A stretch of DNA of 6,769 bases from contig JAATVM010000215.1 of assembly GCA_014523495.1 (NCBI GenBank), positions 1 to 6,769 on the forward strand, in the 5' to 3' direction. Under the pieces are notes generated by a model that was given only the letters and a program-made list of their open reading frames with translations, was not told the origin of the DNA and did no database searches. Positions 1 through 6,145 of the stretch are shown here, one piece after another (position 1 is the first letter of the stretch; each line of letters opens with the position of its first letter). The DNA is from Nitrososphaerales archaeon TH1920. GTDB lineage: Archaea; Thermoproteota; Nitrososphaeria; Nitrososphaerales; Nitrososphaeraceae. Position numbers and translations under genes: made by a program.

Positions 1-212
1 CATACCTGCTGTTGAACAAGGAGTTAAGTACCAATCCAAATCTGGATCAAGCAAAAGCAAAGGCACTAGTTGATTTCATATCATGGGCAATAAGTACCGA
101 TGGTCAGAAAATAGGTGAAAGCCTAGACTATGTACCACTACCTGATGGCGTAGTAAAACTCGACCAAGATACGCTCAAGGCTCTGACATTCAAAGGTCAA
201 CCAATAACCTAG
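1..212 (+). CDS. pstS: Phosphate ABC transporter substrate-binding protein PstS, C-terminal end (partial)
   Basis: This is the last roughly 69 residues of a phosphate-binding protein; the rest lies left of the window. The frame is open from base 3 (Tyr-Leu-Leu-Leu-Asn-Lys) and ends at TAG 210-212. The pattern YLLLNK, then a helix with FISWAISTDGQK, then a closing YVPLP segment, is the usual C-terminus of PstS-type proteins: the last strand of the periplasmic-binding fold followed by the helix that packs on it. PstS captures phosphate outside the cell and delivers it to PstC/PstA. Its place directly before pstC supports the call. The TTG at 12 is an internal Leu codon, not a start. The signal peptide or lipobox cannot be seen here. 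A 203-nt gap separates it from pstC, so pstS may be partly uncoupled from the permease genes. Confidence 0.9.
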   Translation, partial: YLLLNKELSTNPNLDQAKAKALVDFISWAISTDGQKIGESLDYVPLPDGVVKLDQDTLKALTFKGQPIT

Positions 213-251
213 TGGCAATGATGTAACGGCAATGAATAACTCTCCTCTCTA

Positions 252-279
252 TTTTTTGCCTACAGATTTTTTCTATTTT
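252..279 (+). terminator. T-rich tracts after pstS, candidate archaeal terminator
   Basis: Two runs of six T (252-257 and 267-272) and a run of four T (276-279) lie 40-67 nt after the pstS stop. Archaeal RNA polymerase often terminates at T-rich stretches without a hairpin. I see no convincing stem-loop before them. Most pstS transcripts could end here, with some read-through into pstC, but this is inferred from composition alone. Confidence 0.4.
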
Positions 280-318
280 GATATGACAAATAAAACAAAT
301 AACAGAAAGGATAGTTTG

Positions 319-327
319 TTTATATTA
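319..327 (+). promoter_or_regulatory. TATA-like box in the pstS-pstC gap
   Basis: TTTATATTA fits the archaeal TATA pattern and follows the T-tracts, so the gap may hold a terminator and then a new promoter. Transcription would be expected to start about 25 nt downstream, near 349, leaving a leader of roughly 65 nt before the pstC GTG. A second AT-rich candidate (CATAATATTAG, about 356-366) would give a shorter leader. The sequence does not settle which one, if either, is used. Confidence 0.35.
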
Positions 328-415
328 AGGACTTTGCTCTATAAGTGGCAGGTGCCATAATATTAGTACATTAGGATTATCCTCTAAACATAAACAATAC
401 ATCTCTGAACTTTTT

Positions 416-1363
416 GTGGTCAGAAACAAAAGACATGATAAACTTTTTACAGGTCTTGTATTCGGAACTGCAGCTTATACGTTACTTATGGTAGGACTTG
501 TTGCTTTTTCAGTAACCAAAGGATCCTTAGATATTTTTACGGAGGAAGGTATTCAGTTTATTACTGGATCAGATTGGAATGCAGTTGAAGGACGTGAATC
601 GTTTGGTGCTTACCCCTACATAATTGGTACTCTTCTGAGCTCTGCTATAGCATTGGCGATAGGTGTTCCAATTAGTTTGGCAATTGCGGTCTTTATTTCA
701 GAAATCGCACCTCCGCGCATAGGCACTCCTTTATCATTTATAACAGAACTACTGGCTGCCGTCCCAAGTATAATCTACGGGCTCTGGGCATTATTCGTAT
801 TTAGATTTTGGGTAAGAGACCTTATAGAAAAGCCATTGTACGATGCCTTTCATGGTTACTTGCCATTCTTTGCAAAGACGCCGTTTGGCCTTGACATATT
901 TACTGCTGGTATTGTATTGGCAATAATGATAATTCCCATCATATCATCAATCTGCAGGGAAGTTATGAGAGTGGTGCCTGACTCACAGAGGGAAGCAGCA
1001 TATAGTCTTGGTGCCACTCGTTGGGAAACTGTTAGGATGGCAGTATTCCCTTATGTTAAGTCTGGACTGGTCGGCGCATCAATGCTTGGTTTGGGCAGAG
1101 CAATAGGGGAAACAATACTTGTTACAATGATCATAGGCAATGTTGTAGGACCTAGTGCAATACCGACTTCATTTTTCTCGCAGGGTCAAACTCTTTCAAG
1201 TTTGGTAGCTAATGAATTTAATGAGGCGTCATCTGAACTGCATCTTTCAGCTCTGATAGCCCTTGGAGCCATTCTCTTTATCCTGACTATGGGCATCAAC
1301 ATAGTGGCCCGTCTTTTAGTAAAAAAGAAAATGAAAGTATCATCAGGAGCCAAAGCACAATGA
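416..1363 (+). CDS. pstC: Phosphate ABC transporter permease PstC
   Basis: This is one of the two membrane subunits that form the phosphate channel of the Pst importer. It has 315 residues, normal for the family. Hydrophobic segments lie near residues 11-33, 69-94, 110-130, 162-180, 217-240 and 278-302, consistent with six membrane spans. The cytoplasmic EAA loop that docks onto the ATPase is clear around 191-211 (REAAYSLGATRWETVR), followed by GRAIGET, a hallmark of Pst permeases. The GTG start is the only common start codon after the in-frame TAA at 326-328, and no Shine-Dalgarno sequence precedes it. Its stop overlaps the pstA start in an ATGA, so the two are almost certainly translated together. 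PstC rather than PstA is chosen because of gene order, the longer loop after the first span, and the REAA form of the loop. Confidence 0.95.
   Translation: MVRNKRHDKLFTGLVFGTAAYTLLMVGLVAFSVTKGSLDIFTEEGIQFITGSDWNAVEGRESFGAYPYIIGTLLSSAIALAIGVPISLAIAVFISEIAPPRIGTPLSFITELLAAVPSIIYGLWALFVFRFWVRDLIEKPLYDAFHGYLPFFAKTPFGLDIFTAGIVLAIMIIPIISSICREVMRVVPDSQREAAYSLGATRWETVRMAVFPYVKSGLVGASMLGLGRAIGETILVTMIIGNVVGPSAIPTSFFSQGQTLSSLVANEFNEASSELHLSALIALGAILFILTMGINIVARLLVKKKMKVSSGAKAQ
1345..1349 (+). promoter_or_regulatory. Shine-Dalgarno site for pstA inside pstC
   Basis: AGGAG lies 10 nt before the pstA ATG, within the last codons of pstC. It is the clearest Shine-Dalgarno-like site in a window where most genes have none. 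It fits internal initiation or re-initiation at the 4-nt pstC/pstA overlap. Confidence 0.55.
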
Positions 1364-2259
1364 ATTCAAGTAACAATTACAGAGACATAGTGCAGGAGAC
1401 TGTAACCAAGAAATATAAAAAACGCTTGTTTGTCAATAAACTTGTTACAATATTTACTGTGGTCTGCGTCATCGCTGCGATAGTCCCCCTTTGTAGTATA
1501 TTGCTTGAAGTTGTCAAGAATGGAATAAGTGCCATTAGTTTTGATTTTCTAACGCAGCCCCAGGGTTCTATTGGTTCAGGTAGTGGTGGGGTCGCACCTG
1601 CAATTCAAGGAACTATTATCGTTGTTGGACTTGCCTCTTTGATTGCCGCACCAATTGGAGTTCTAACAGGCATTTATCTATCAGAATTTGCCAAAGAAGG
1701 GACATTTCCATATCTGGTGAGGTTCTTTAATGATGTACTTACAGGTCTTCCATCAATAGTTATAGGTATTGTGGGATATGTTCTCATAGTTTTAACCCTA
1801 GGTTCATTCTCAGTCTTGGCTGGAGCCTTATCTCTGTCTATAATTATGATGCCAATTGTGGTACGAGTCACAGAGGAAACGCTAAAGATAGTACCGCATT
1901 CACTACGAGAGGCAGGGTATTCTCTAGGACTTTCGAAGGCCAAAGTTACATTGCGCATCGTCGTTCCTGCTGCTAAAAATGGGATTCTTACAGGCATTGT
2001 CATTGCCATTTCAAGAATTGCTGGTGAAACTGCCCCTCTTATAATGACAATACTGGGCACAAGCCTCTTCTTTACTGGAATTACGGGTCCAGTAGATGCT
2101 CTACCATTGAGAATTTGGAGGCTTGCTAGCCAACCTTATGAATCGGCACATGCATTTGGATGGGGTTCAGCACTGGTTCTGATATTAATGATTTTGGCAT
2201 TGAGCCTAGGATTAAGATATTTGGTGCTAAAGAGGAGCCCATATAAGGGAATCGCCTGA
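1360..2259 (+). CDS. pstA: Phosphate ABC transporter permease PstA
   Basis: This is the second channel subunit of the Pst importer, partner of PstC in the membrane. It has 299 residues. A basic N-terminus (KKYKKR near 17-22) leads into a first span at about 28-50, and further hydrophobic segments lie near 84-106, 130-150, 153-170, 208-230 and 267-289. The EAA docking loop is at 183-203 (REAGYSLGLSKAKVTLR), and the following SRIAGETAPLIMT at 218-230 is highly typical of PstA. The ATG overlaps the pstC stop by 4 nt and has an upstream AGGAG, so the start is well supported. A 128-residue antisense frame inside it is a codon shadow. The gene ends in TGA, then a 66-nt AT-rich gap before pstB. Confidence 0.95.
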   Translation: MNSSNNYRDIVQETVTKKYKKRLFVNKLVTIFTVVCVIAAIVPLCSILLEVVKNGISAISFDFLTQPQGSIGSGSGGVAPAIQGTIIVVGLASLIAAPIGVLTGIYLSEFAKEGTFPYLVRFFNDVLTGLPSIVIGIVGYVLIVLTLGSFSVLAGALSLSIIMMPIVVRVTEETLKIVPHSLREAGYSLGLSKAKVTLRIVVPAAKNGILTGIVIAISRIAGETAPLIMTILGTSLFFTGITGPVDALPLRIWRLASQPYESAHAFGWGSALVLILMILALSLGLRYLVLKRSPYKGIA

Positions 2260-2267
2260 TCAGTGTG

Positions 2268-2286
2268 TCTATATTTACTATATAGA
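2268..2286 (+). promoter_or_regulatory. 19-bp inverted repeat overlapping a TATA-like box before pstB
   Basis: TCTATAT, five bases, then ATATAGA: two perfectly complementary 7-nt arms in the pstA-pstB gap. The right arm is part of ACTATATAGATA, which resembles a TATA box. Transcription from it would start near 2308, about 18 nt before the pstB TTG. The repeat could be an operator covering its own promoter, or a weak hairpin between genes. The 10-mer ACTATATAGA (2277-2286) recurs at 3799-3808 before the AbrB-PhoU gene. The AT-rich arms make a chance match possible. Confidence 0.4.
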
Positions 2287-2325
2287 TAATGCATAATTAT
2301 TGATATTCTTAATATTGATTACCAA

Positions 2326-3132
2326 TTGGCCATAGAGGAGTCCCTAGAACGTAAGGAAGCTTTAGTTGAGTCTGTAAAGTACAAGGTAAGTATTGAAAAC
2401 GTTGATGGCTGGTATGGAACCAAGCGTGCAATAAAGGACATCAACCTCAAGGTGAGGGAGAAGACTGTTACGGCATTTATCGGGCCCTCAGGTTGCGGTA
2501 AGACCACACTTATAAGATGTCTAAATCGTATGCACGAAATGACTCCTGGAGCACGAGTCGATGGTCGAATAATTGTCGATGGCATTAACATTTATGATAA
2601 ATCAATTGATGCCGTTATTATTAGAAGACGTATAGGAATGGTTTTTCAAAAACCAAATCCCTTTCCTACAATGAGTATCTTTGAGAATGTGGCAGCAGGT
2701 TTAAGGCTGAATGGAATAAACAACAAGACCATAATTAGAGAAATTGTTGAGGAAAGTTTGAAGAATGCTGCATTATGGGATGAAGTAAAAAATGAACTTC
2801 ATATTCCAGGAATGAGTCTATCGGGAGGGCAGCAGCAGAGACTCTGTATTGCAAGGGCCCTTGCGATGCAGCCAGAGGTGTTACTAATGGACGAACCAAC
2901 TTCATCATTGGATCCAATTGGCGCTTCTAAAATAGAAGAGCTTGTAAGAACTCTGAAAGATAGTGTAACAATAATAATTGTAACTCACAACATGCAACAG
3001 GCTGCCAGAGTATCTGACTTTACTGCGTTTATGTACTTGGGCGACATGATAGAATATGGAGCAACAAATCAGATCTTTATGAAACCAGAAAAAGAACTTA
3101 CAGAGCGCTACGTTTCGGGTAAGTTTGTCTAG
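2326..3132 (+). CDS. pstB: Phosphate ABC transporter ATP-binding protein PstB
   Basis: This is the cytoplasmic ATPase that drives phosphate import through PstC/PstA. It has 268 residues and all the catalytic motifs of an ABC ATPase: Walker A GPSGCGKTT (53-61), Q-loop Gln108 in FQKPNPFP (107-114; the KPNPFP extension is characteristic of PstB), signature LSGGQQQR (165-172), Walker B VLLMDE (185-190), D-loop SSLD (193-196) and switch His221 in THN. The start is TTG 2326: the first in-frame ATG falls after Walker A, and the in-frame TAA at 2287-2289 limits any upstream extension to codons such as ATA and ATT. The N-terminal 15-20 residues before the fold are variable in the family. A 22-nt gap leads to phoU, so these two are likely co-transcribed. 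Confidence 0.96.
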   Translation: MAIEESLERKEALVESVKYKVSIENVDGWYGTKRAIKDINLKVREKTVTAFIGPSGCGKTTLIRCLNRMHEMTPGARVDGRIIVDGINIYDKSIDAVIIRRRIGMVFQKPNPFPTMSIFENVAAGLRLNGINNKTIIREIVEESLKNAALWDEVKNELHIPGMSLSGGQQQRLCIARALAMQPEVLLMDEPTSSLDPIGASKIEELVRTLKDSVTIIIVTHNMQQAARVSDFTAFMYLGDMIEYGATNQIFMKPEKELTERYVSGKFV

Positions 3133-3154
3133 TAATAACATTTAGTTCATCAAG

Positions 3155-3799
3155 TTGGCACGACTCCTAGATATTGGATTAGAACGTATCACAAACCTAA
3201 TCCTTGATATGGGCCATCTGTCTGAGGATTTGGTAAATTCAGCATTAGAATCCTACGAGAAAGGAACTATGATGCGTGCGCAGATTTTTGAAGGTTCTGA
3301 AAAACTTAGGTTTCTGCAAATCGAAGTTACTGATTTTGCCACCGAATTAATAGCAAGATATCAGCCAGTTTCTAAAGATCTCAGATTTATTCAGTCATCT
3401 ATGGATGCCGCGTATGGGTTTTCAATATTTGGTAGATATGCATATGACATTGCAGAAGTTATGGAAACAATAGGTCCCCTTGCAGACTGTGACAAATCTG
3501 AAGTTTCCTTGATGGCAAAGACGGCGAAAGACATGATAAGCTTGAGTGTAAAATCCCTAGAAAAACTAGACAAGAATGCCTCACAAAAACTATACATGAT
3601 GGATGACAGCGTAGATTCAATTTTTCGAAAGTATTTAAAGAAAGTATTGACCCAGACTAAGAAAAGAAATTTTCAACCAAGGTGCTATGTTTCTGCTCTT
3701 TTGATATTACGATACCTAGAAAGAATTTCGGATCACGCTTGCTACATAGGGGATAGCGTACACTACGTAGTTACAGGCGACGCTAGTCCGAGACGATAA
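3155..3799 (+). CDS. phoU: Phosphate transport regulator PhoU (stand-alone)
   Basis: PhoU proteins are all-helical, made of two three-helix bundles that bind metal clusters. They restrain Pst transport and, in bacteria, phosphate signalling. This one has 214 residues, close to the usual 215-240. The second bundle carries a good motif, E189-R-I-S-D193 followed by HACYIGDSVHYVVTG. In the first bundle the equivalent position reads R94-Y-A-Y-D98, so the Glu of the usual ExxxD is Arg and the motif is degenerate; DLRF at 75-78 is the expected helix before it. The start is TTG 3155, forced by an in-frame TAG at 3143-3145 with only non-start codons between. No Shine-Dalgarno or TATA box is seen, so it is probably expressed with pstB. 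No PhoR-type kinase is visible nearby, so the role is probably direct control of the transporter. Confidence 0.9.
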   Translation: MARLLDIGLERITNLILDMGHLSEDLVNSALESYEKGTMMRAQIFEGSEKLRFLQIEVTDFATELIARYQPVSKDLRFIQSSMDAAYGFSIFGRYAYDIAEVMETIGPLADCDKSEVSLMAKTAKDMISLSVKSLEKLDKNASQKLYMMDDSVDSIFRKYLKKVLTQTKKRNFQPRCYVSALLILRYLERISDHACYIGDSVHYVVTGDASPRR

Positions 3800-3822
3800 C
3801 TATATAGAACATGTATATCTAT
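3799..3822 (+). promoter_or_regulatory. AT-rich repeat element between the two phoU genes
   Basis: It starts with ACTATATAGA (3799-3808), identical to 2277-2286 before pstB, and continues to TATCTAT. The arms ATAGA (3804-3808) and TCTAT (3818-3822) form a short inverted repeat with a 9-nt spacer, and CTATATAG (3800-3807) is itself a palindrome. It may be a regulator site or simply TATA-like sequence. Its half-sites are arranged the other way round from the pstB element, so it is not a simple copy. Confidence 0.3.
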
Positions 3823-3852
3823 GTGTTAAATACAGATCACTAATCACAAAAT

Positions 3853-3863
3853 CCATATTATAC
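3853..3863 (+). promoter_or_regulatory. TATA-like box for the AbrB-PhoU gene
   Basis: CCATATTATAC is centred about 26 nt before the TTG at 3883, the spacing expected when transcription starts at or next to the start codon. It supports a leaderless mRNA, separate expression of this gene from phoU, and the TTG start itself. Confidence 0.45.
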
Positions 3864-3882
3864 TGATTATAAGATAACTATA

Positions 3883-4929
3883 TTGCAAGCCTTTGAAAAT
3901 AATGAAGTTAGGAAGATTCAGTATACTGGTAGGTCTACCTATGTTTTATCCCTTCCAAAGAAATGGGTAAATGAATTAAAGCTCAAAGCTGGCGACCCAG
4001 TAACTATAATGAGAGAAGCCAACAATTCACTTTCCATAATTCCAAACGTTGTAAGAGGCCCAGGCACCACTGAAGCTACTTCATTTGTTACCAGTGACAA
4101 GAGTGGCCCTACCTTAAAGCGTACTGTTGTGTCAATGTATCTAAGAGGATTTAACATCATGCATCTAAAATCAAAAACAGGAAGGATTCATCCTTCACAG
4201 CGTGATGCAATAAGAGAAGTTGTTCGCAGGAATCTCATTGGAACTGAAATTATTGCTGATTCTTCAGATATGGTAACAATTCAAGTATTATTGAGCTTGC
4301 CAGAATTGTCTATAAATACTGCTGTTAGGAGAATGTTCCTGATAGGTTCATCGATGCACAAAGATGCTATTTCTATACTAACAGAGGATAGCCAAGACTT
4401 GTACAAAACAGTAATAAAATCAGATGACGAGGTAGATAGATTTAGTCTATATGTTCTCCGCAATCTAGTCATCGCCTCCCAGAACGAGGGCATTCTCAAA
4501 GGGATAGGTCTGAAAAGCCCTGCTGATTGTCTTAGCTACAGTGCAGCGGTAAGGAGCCTTGAGAGAATAGCAGACCACGCTTCAGAGATTGCTCTAAAAA
4601 GTTCACAGATTGGAACAATTCCTGAAGAGTTACGTAAGAGAATAATAAAAATGAGCGATTTGTCGCTACAATTATTGAGTGATGCGATAGAAGCGTTCCT
4701 TAGGAAGGATTATTACTTGGCCGATAGTATAGTGGATAAATCTGAGAACATCAGAACTATTGAAGATGACATTATCGCACTTATTGATAAAGAGAAGAAT
4801 CCAAAGAATTATAATAATATCTATGTAAAACTCATCCTAGAACACATAAGAAGAACTGCAGAATATTCCTTTGATATTGCCGAATCTGCAATGAATCAGA
4901 TAGTGGGAGAAGTTATAGAAATTAGATAA
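3883..4929 (+). CDS. AbrB-domain PhoU-family regulator
   Basis: This is a 348-residue PhoU-family protein with a SpoVT/AbrB-like swapped-hairpin domain at its N-terminus. Residues 9-45 contain the AbrB pattern: VRKIQYTGRSTYVLSLPKKW, then L-K-A-G-D (34-38) and PVTI. Residues 80-160 form a linker region with PhoU-like helices. Two PhoU bundles follow, with E227-R-I-A-D231 in the first and E327-Y-S-F-D331 in the second, so both ExxxD metal motifs are intact. AbrB domains bind DNA as dimers and PhoU domains bind metal and Pst-related partners, so the protein could link transporter state to transcription; that is inference. The architecture is common in archaea. TTG 3883 is the only common start after the in-frame TAA at 3841-3843, and a TATA-like box lies at leaderless spacing. 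Confidence 0.9.
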   Translation: MQAFENNEVRKIQYTGRSTYVLSLPKKWVNELKLKAGDPVTIMREANNSLSIIPNVVRGPGTTEATSFVTSDKSGPTLKRTVVSMYLRGFNIMHLKSKTGRIHPSQRDAIREVVRRNLIGTEIIADSSDMVTIQVLLSLPELSINTAVRRMFLIGSSMHKDAISILTEDSQDLYKTVIKSDDEVDRFSLYVLRNLVIASQNEGILKGIGLKSPADCLSYSAAVRSLERIADHASEIALKSSQIGTIPEELRKRIIKMSDLSLQLLSDAIEAFLRKDYYLADSIVDKSENIRTIEDDIIALIDKEKNPKNYNNIYVKLILEHIRRTAEYSFDIAESAMNQIVGEVIEIR

Positions 4930-5016
4930 TGATACACACCTTGCAATAATAGAGAGATGGATCGAGTATAAAATTTTGAATTATAATCACTCACAAATAT
5001 CGAACAATTCTGTAAT

Positions 5017-5099
5017 TTTTTCGAACGTTGGGCTTGTAATGGAATAAGTGTAATTATTTTATTCGCGATTCATAAAGTCAGTTATTTTTCGAAGTTGGG
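5017..5099 (+). repeat. Imperfect direct repeat pair TTTTTCGAA(C)GTTGGG
   Basis: Copy 1 is TTTTTCGAACGTTGGG (5017-5032) and copy 2 is TTTTTCGAAGTTGGG (5085-5099). They differ by one inserted C and lie 68 nt apart, start to start. Each contains the TTCGAA palindrome, and ATCGAAC at 4999-5005 is a shorter partial match. Their position 15 nt or more before the TATA-like box suits activator or repressor sites for the PHP gene. The T-runs that open each copy could instead act as terminators for the upstream gene. Confidence 0.5.
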
Positions 5100-5113
5100 A
5101 AATCAGTCTTCAG

Positions 5114-5122
5114 TATATATTA
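5114..5122 (+). promoter_or_regulatory. TATA-like box of the PHP gene
   Basis: TATATATTA lies about 38 nt (centre to ATG) before the PHP start. Transcription would begin near 5144, giving a leader of about 12 nt that includes AGGA at 5148-5151, a possible weak ribosome site. Confidence 0.5.
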
Positions 5123-5155
5123 GGCAAAAACAATTTGGAGTATGTATAGGAAGCT

Positions 5156-6082
5156 ATGTCACAGGTTCTCACCGTTGAAACTCACTGTCATAATGTTTTT
5201 TCAAATCACAAAATCTATGCTTCAAAAATGCCATTTGATTGTGGGGTAACAATAGAAGAACAGTTAGAAATAGCATATCGTCAGAAAATTGACGTCATGT
5301 TTGTCACAAATCATAATACTCTTGATGGTTATTCCCAAATATTAGAATATAAAAAGAACCATGCGAAATATCGAAATATAAGAATTTACCCGGCTGAAGA
5401 AATTACAATAAACAACAAGGGACACGTACTGGCTTATGGGATAGAAAAGGAAATAAGACCTGGTATGACGCTAGACGAAACCCTTGACGAGATTAGACAG
5501 CAAAATGGCGTGTCCTGTGCCGCTCATCCGTTTGCTGTTTCAAATGGGATTAGAGAATATGCAAAAAAATGTGACATTATTGAATCGTTTAATAGCAATA
5601 ACATTGATTTCTTTTCAAATCTAATTGCCGAAAAATACGCGAAGGAAAATAATTTGGTATCAATAGCTGGTAGCGATTCTCATGTCAAATCCACAATTGG
5701 AAGAAGTATCAATAAGGTGGAATCAGAAAACAATATTGGTTCTATTTTAGAAAAATTAAGAAAAGGCAAGTTCACAATAGAGAAATCAGATTATGCGAGC
5801 AAGAAAGAAATGCATGAACATGCTCACTATATTATATCCATGTCACGTCAATCCATTTTAAATTCGATAAACGAATCAAACCCAAAATATCATTCCATAG
5901 TCAAGTGGGCAATAGATTCTTTTATTTCAAATCCAAATTCCAGACTGTGGCAAATTATGAGCTCGCTCGGCATGTACCTGTCAAAACGTGTTTCAAAAAA
6001 AGTGAACATGTATGGATACAATCCGCGTATTCTTGAGCAAAGGTCATGGTCAAATCTTATCTCGTTAAGTCTAATTCCATAA
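5156..6082 (+). CDS. PHP-domain predicted metal-dependent phosphoesterase
   Basis: PHP proteins are amidohydrolase-like barrels that use a cluster of metal ions to split phosphate esters; members include histidinol-phosphatase, polymerase exonuclease domains and many uncharacterised phosphoesterases. This one has 308 residues. Expected ligands are visible in order: H10-C-H12 (VETHCHNVFS), H53 in VTNHNTLDG, E81/E82 in YPAEEIT, H124 in AAHPF, E143 in IIESFNS, and D174-x-H176 in GSDSHV. H90 in GHVLAYG is also typical. The metal-binding fold ends near residue 210; the last 95 or so residues (many His, Ser and basic residues) form a C-terminal extension of unknown role. The ATG is forced by an in-frame TAG at 5147-5149. 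The substrate cannot be read from sequence. Its place after the pst locus could mean a role in phosphate scavenging, but its own promoter region weakens that link. Confidence 0.82.
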   Translation: MSQVLTVETHCHNVFSNHKIYASKMPFDCGVTIEEQLEIAYRQKIDVMFVTNHNTLDGYSQILEYKKNHAKYRNIRIYPAEEITINNKGHVLAYGIEKEIRPGMTLDETLDEIRQQNGVSCAAHPFAVSNGIREYAKKCDIIESFNSNNIDFFSNLIAEKYAKENNLVSIAGSDSHVKSTIGRSINKVESENNIGSILEKLRKGKFTIEKSDYASKKEMHEHAHYIISMSRQSILNSINESNPKYHSIVKWAIDSFISNPNSRLWQIMSSLGMYLSKRVSKKVNMYGYNPRILEQRSWSNLISLSLIP

Positions 6083-6115
6083 TTAGTACAAATCTATTTG
6101 ATAGGTTCGGGATCA

Positions 6116-6123
6116 CTTATATA
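6116..6123 (+). promoter_or_regulatory. TATA box of the CDGSH gene
   Basis: CTTATATA is a good archaeal TATA match centred about 26 nt before the ATG at 6146, so the mRNA should start at the start codon (leaderless). This is the best-placed promoter in the window and supports ATG 6146 over the ATG at 6141, which meets a stop after five codons. Confidence 0.6.
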
Positions 6124-6145
6124 CTGAAATCGTCTACAAGATGTC

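Larger units (their letters stand above)
4930..5155 (+). other. 226-nt intergenic spacer between the AbrB-PhoU and PHP genes
   Basis: I find no gene here on either strand; frames are short and interrupted. It holds a T6 run (5016-5021), a T5 run (5085-5089), three copies of TGTAAT (5011-5016, 5035-5040, 5049-5054), a 15/16-nt direct repeat, and a TATA-like box close to the PHP gene. The spacer probably ends the phosphate unit and starts the next. A small RNA cannot be excluded, but no strong fold is obvious. Confidence 0.6.

Noticed and set aside
12..14. TTG at 12 as the start of a 66-residue protein
   Set aside because: The frame is open to the window edge and the residues before it continue the PstS C-terminal pattern, so it is an internal Leu codon.
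214..235. GGCAATGA repeated at 214-221 and 228-235
   Set aside because: Only 8 nt, immediately after the pstS stop, with no sign of function; probably chance.
1674..2060. 128-codon open frame on the - strand inside pstA
   Set aside because: It lies wholly antisense to a clear PstA coding region, shows no recognisable domain, and is explained by codon composition of the sense gene.
2319..2591. 90-codon open frame on the - strand over the start of pstB
   Set aside because: It covers the Walker A region of pstB on the opposite strand, has no family features and no promoter of its own.
362..6090. ATTAGTACA present both at 362-370 and at 6082-6090
   Set aside because: A single 9-mer match in nearly 7 kb of AT-rich sequence is expected by chance, and the flanks do not match.
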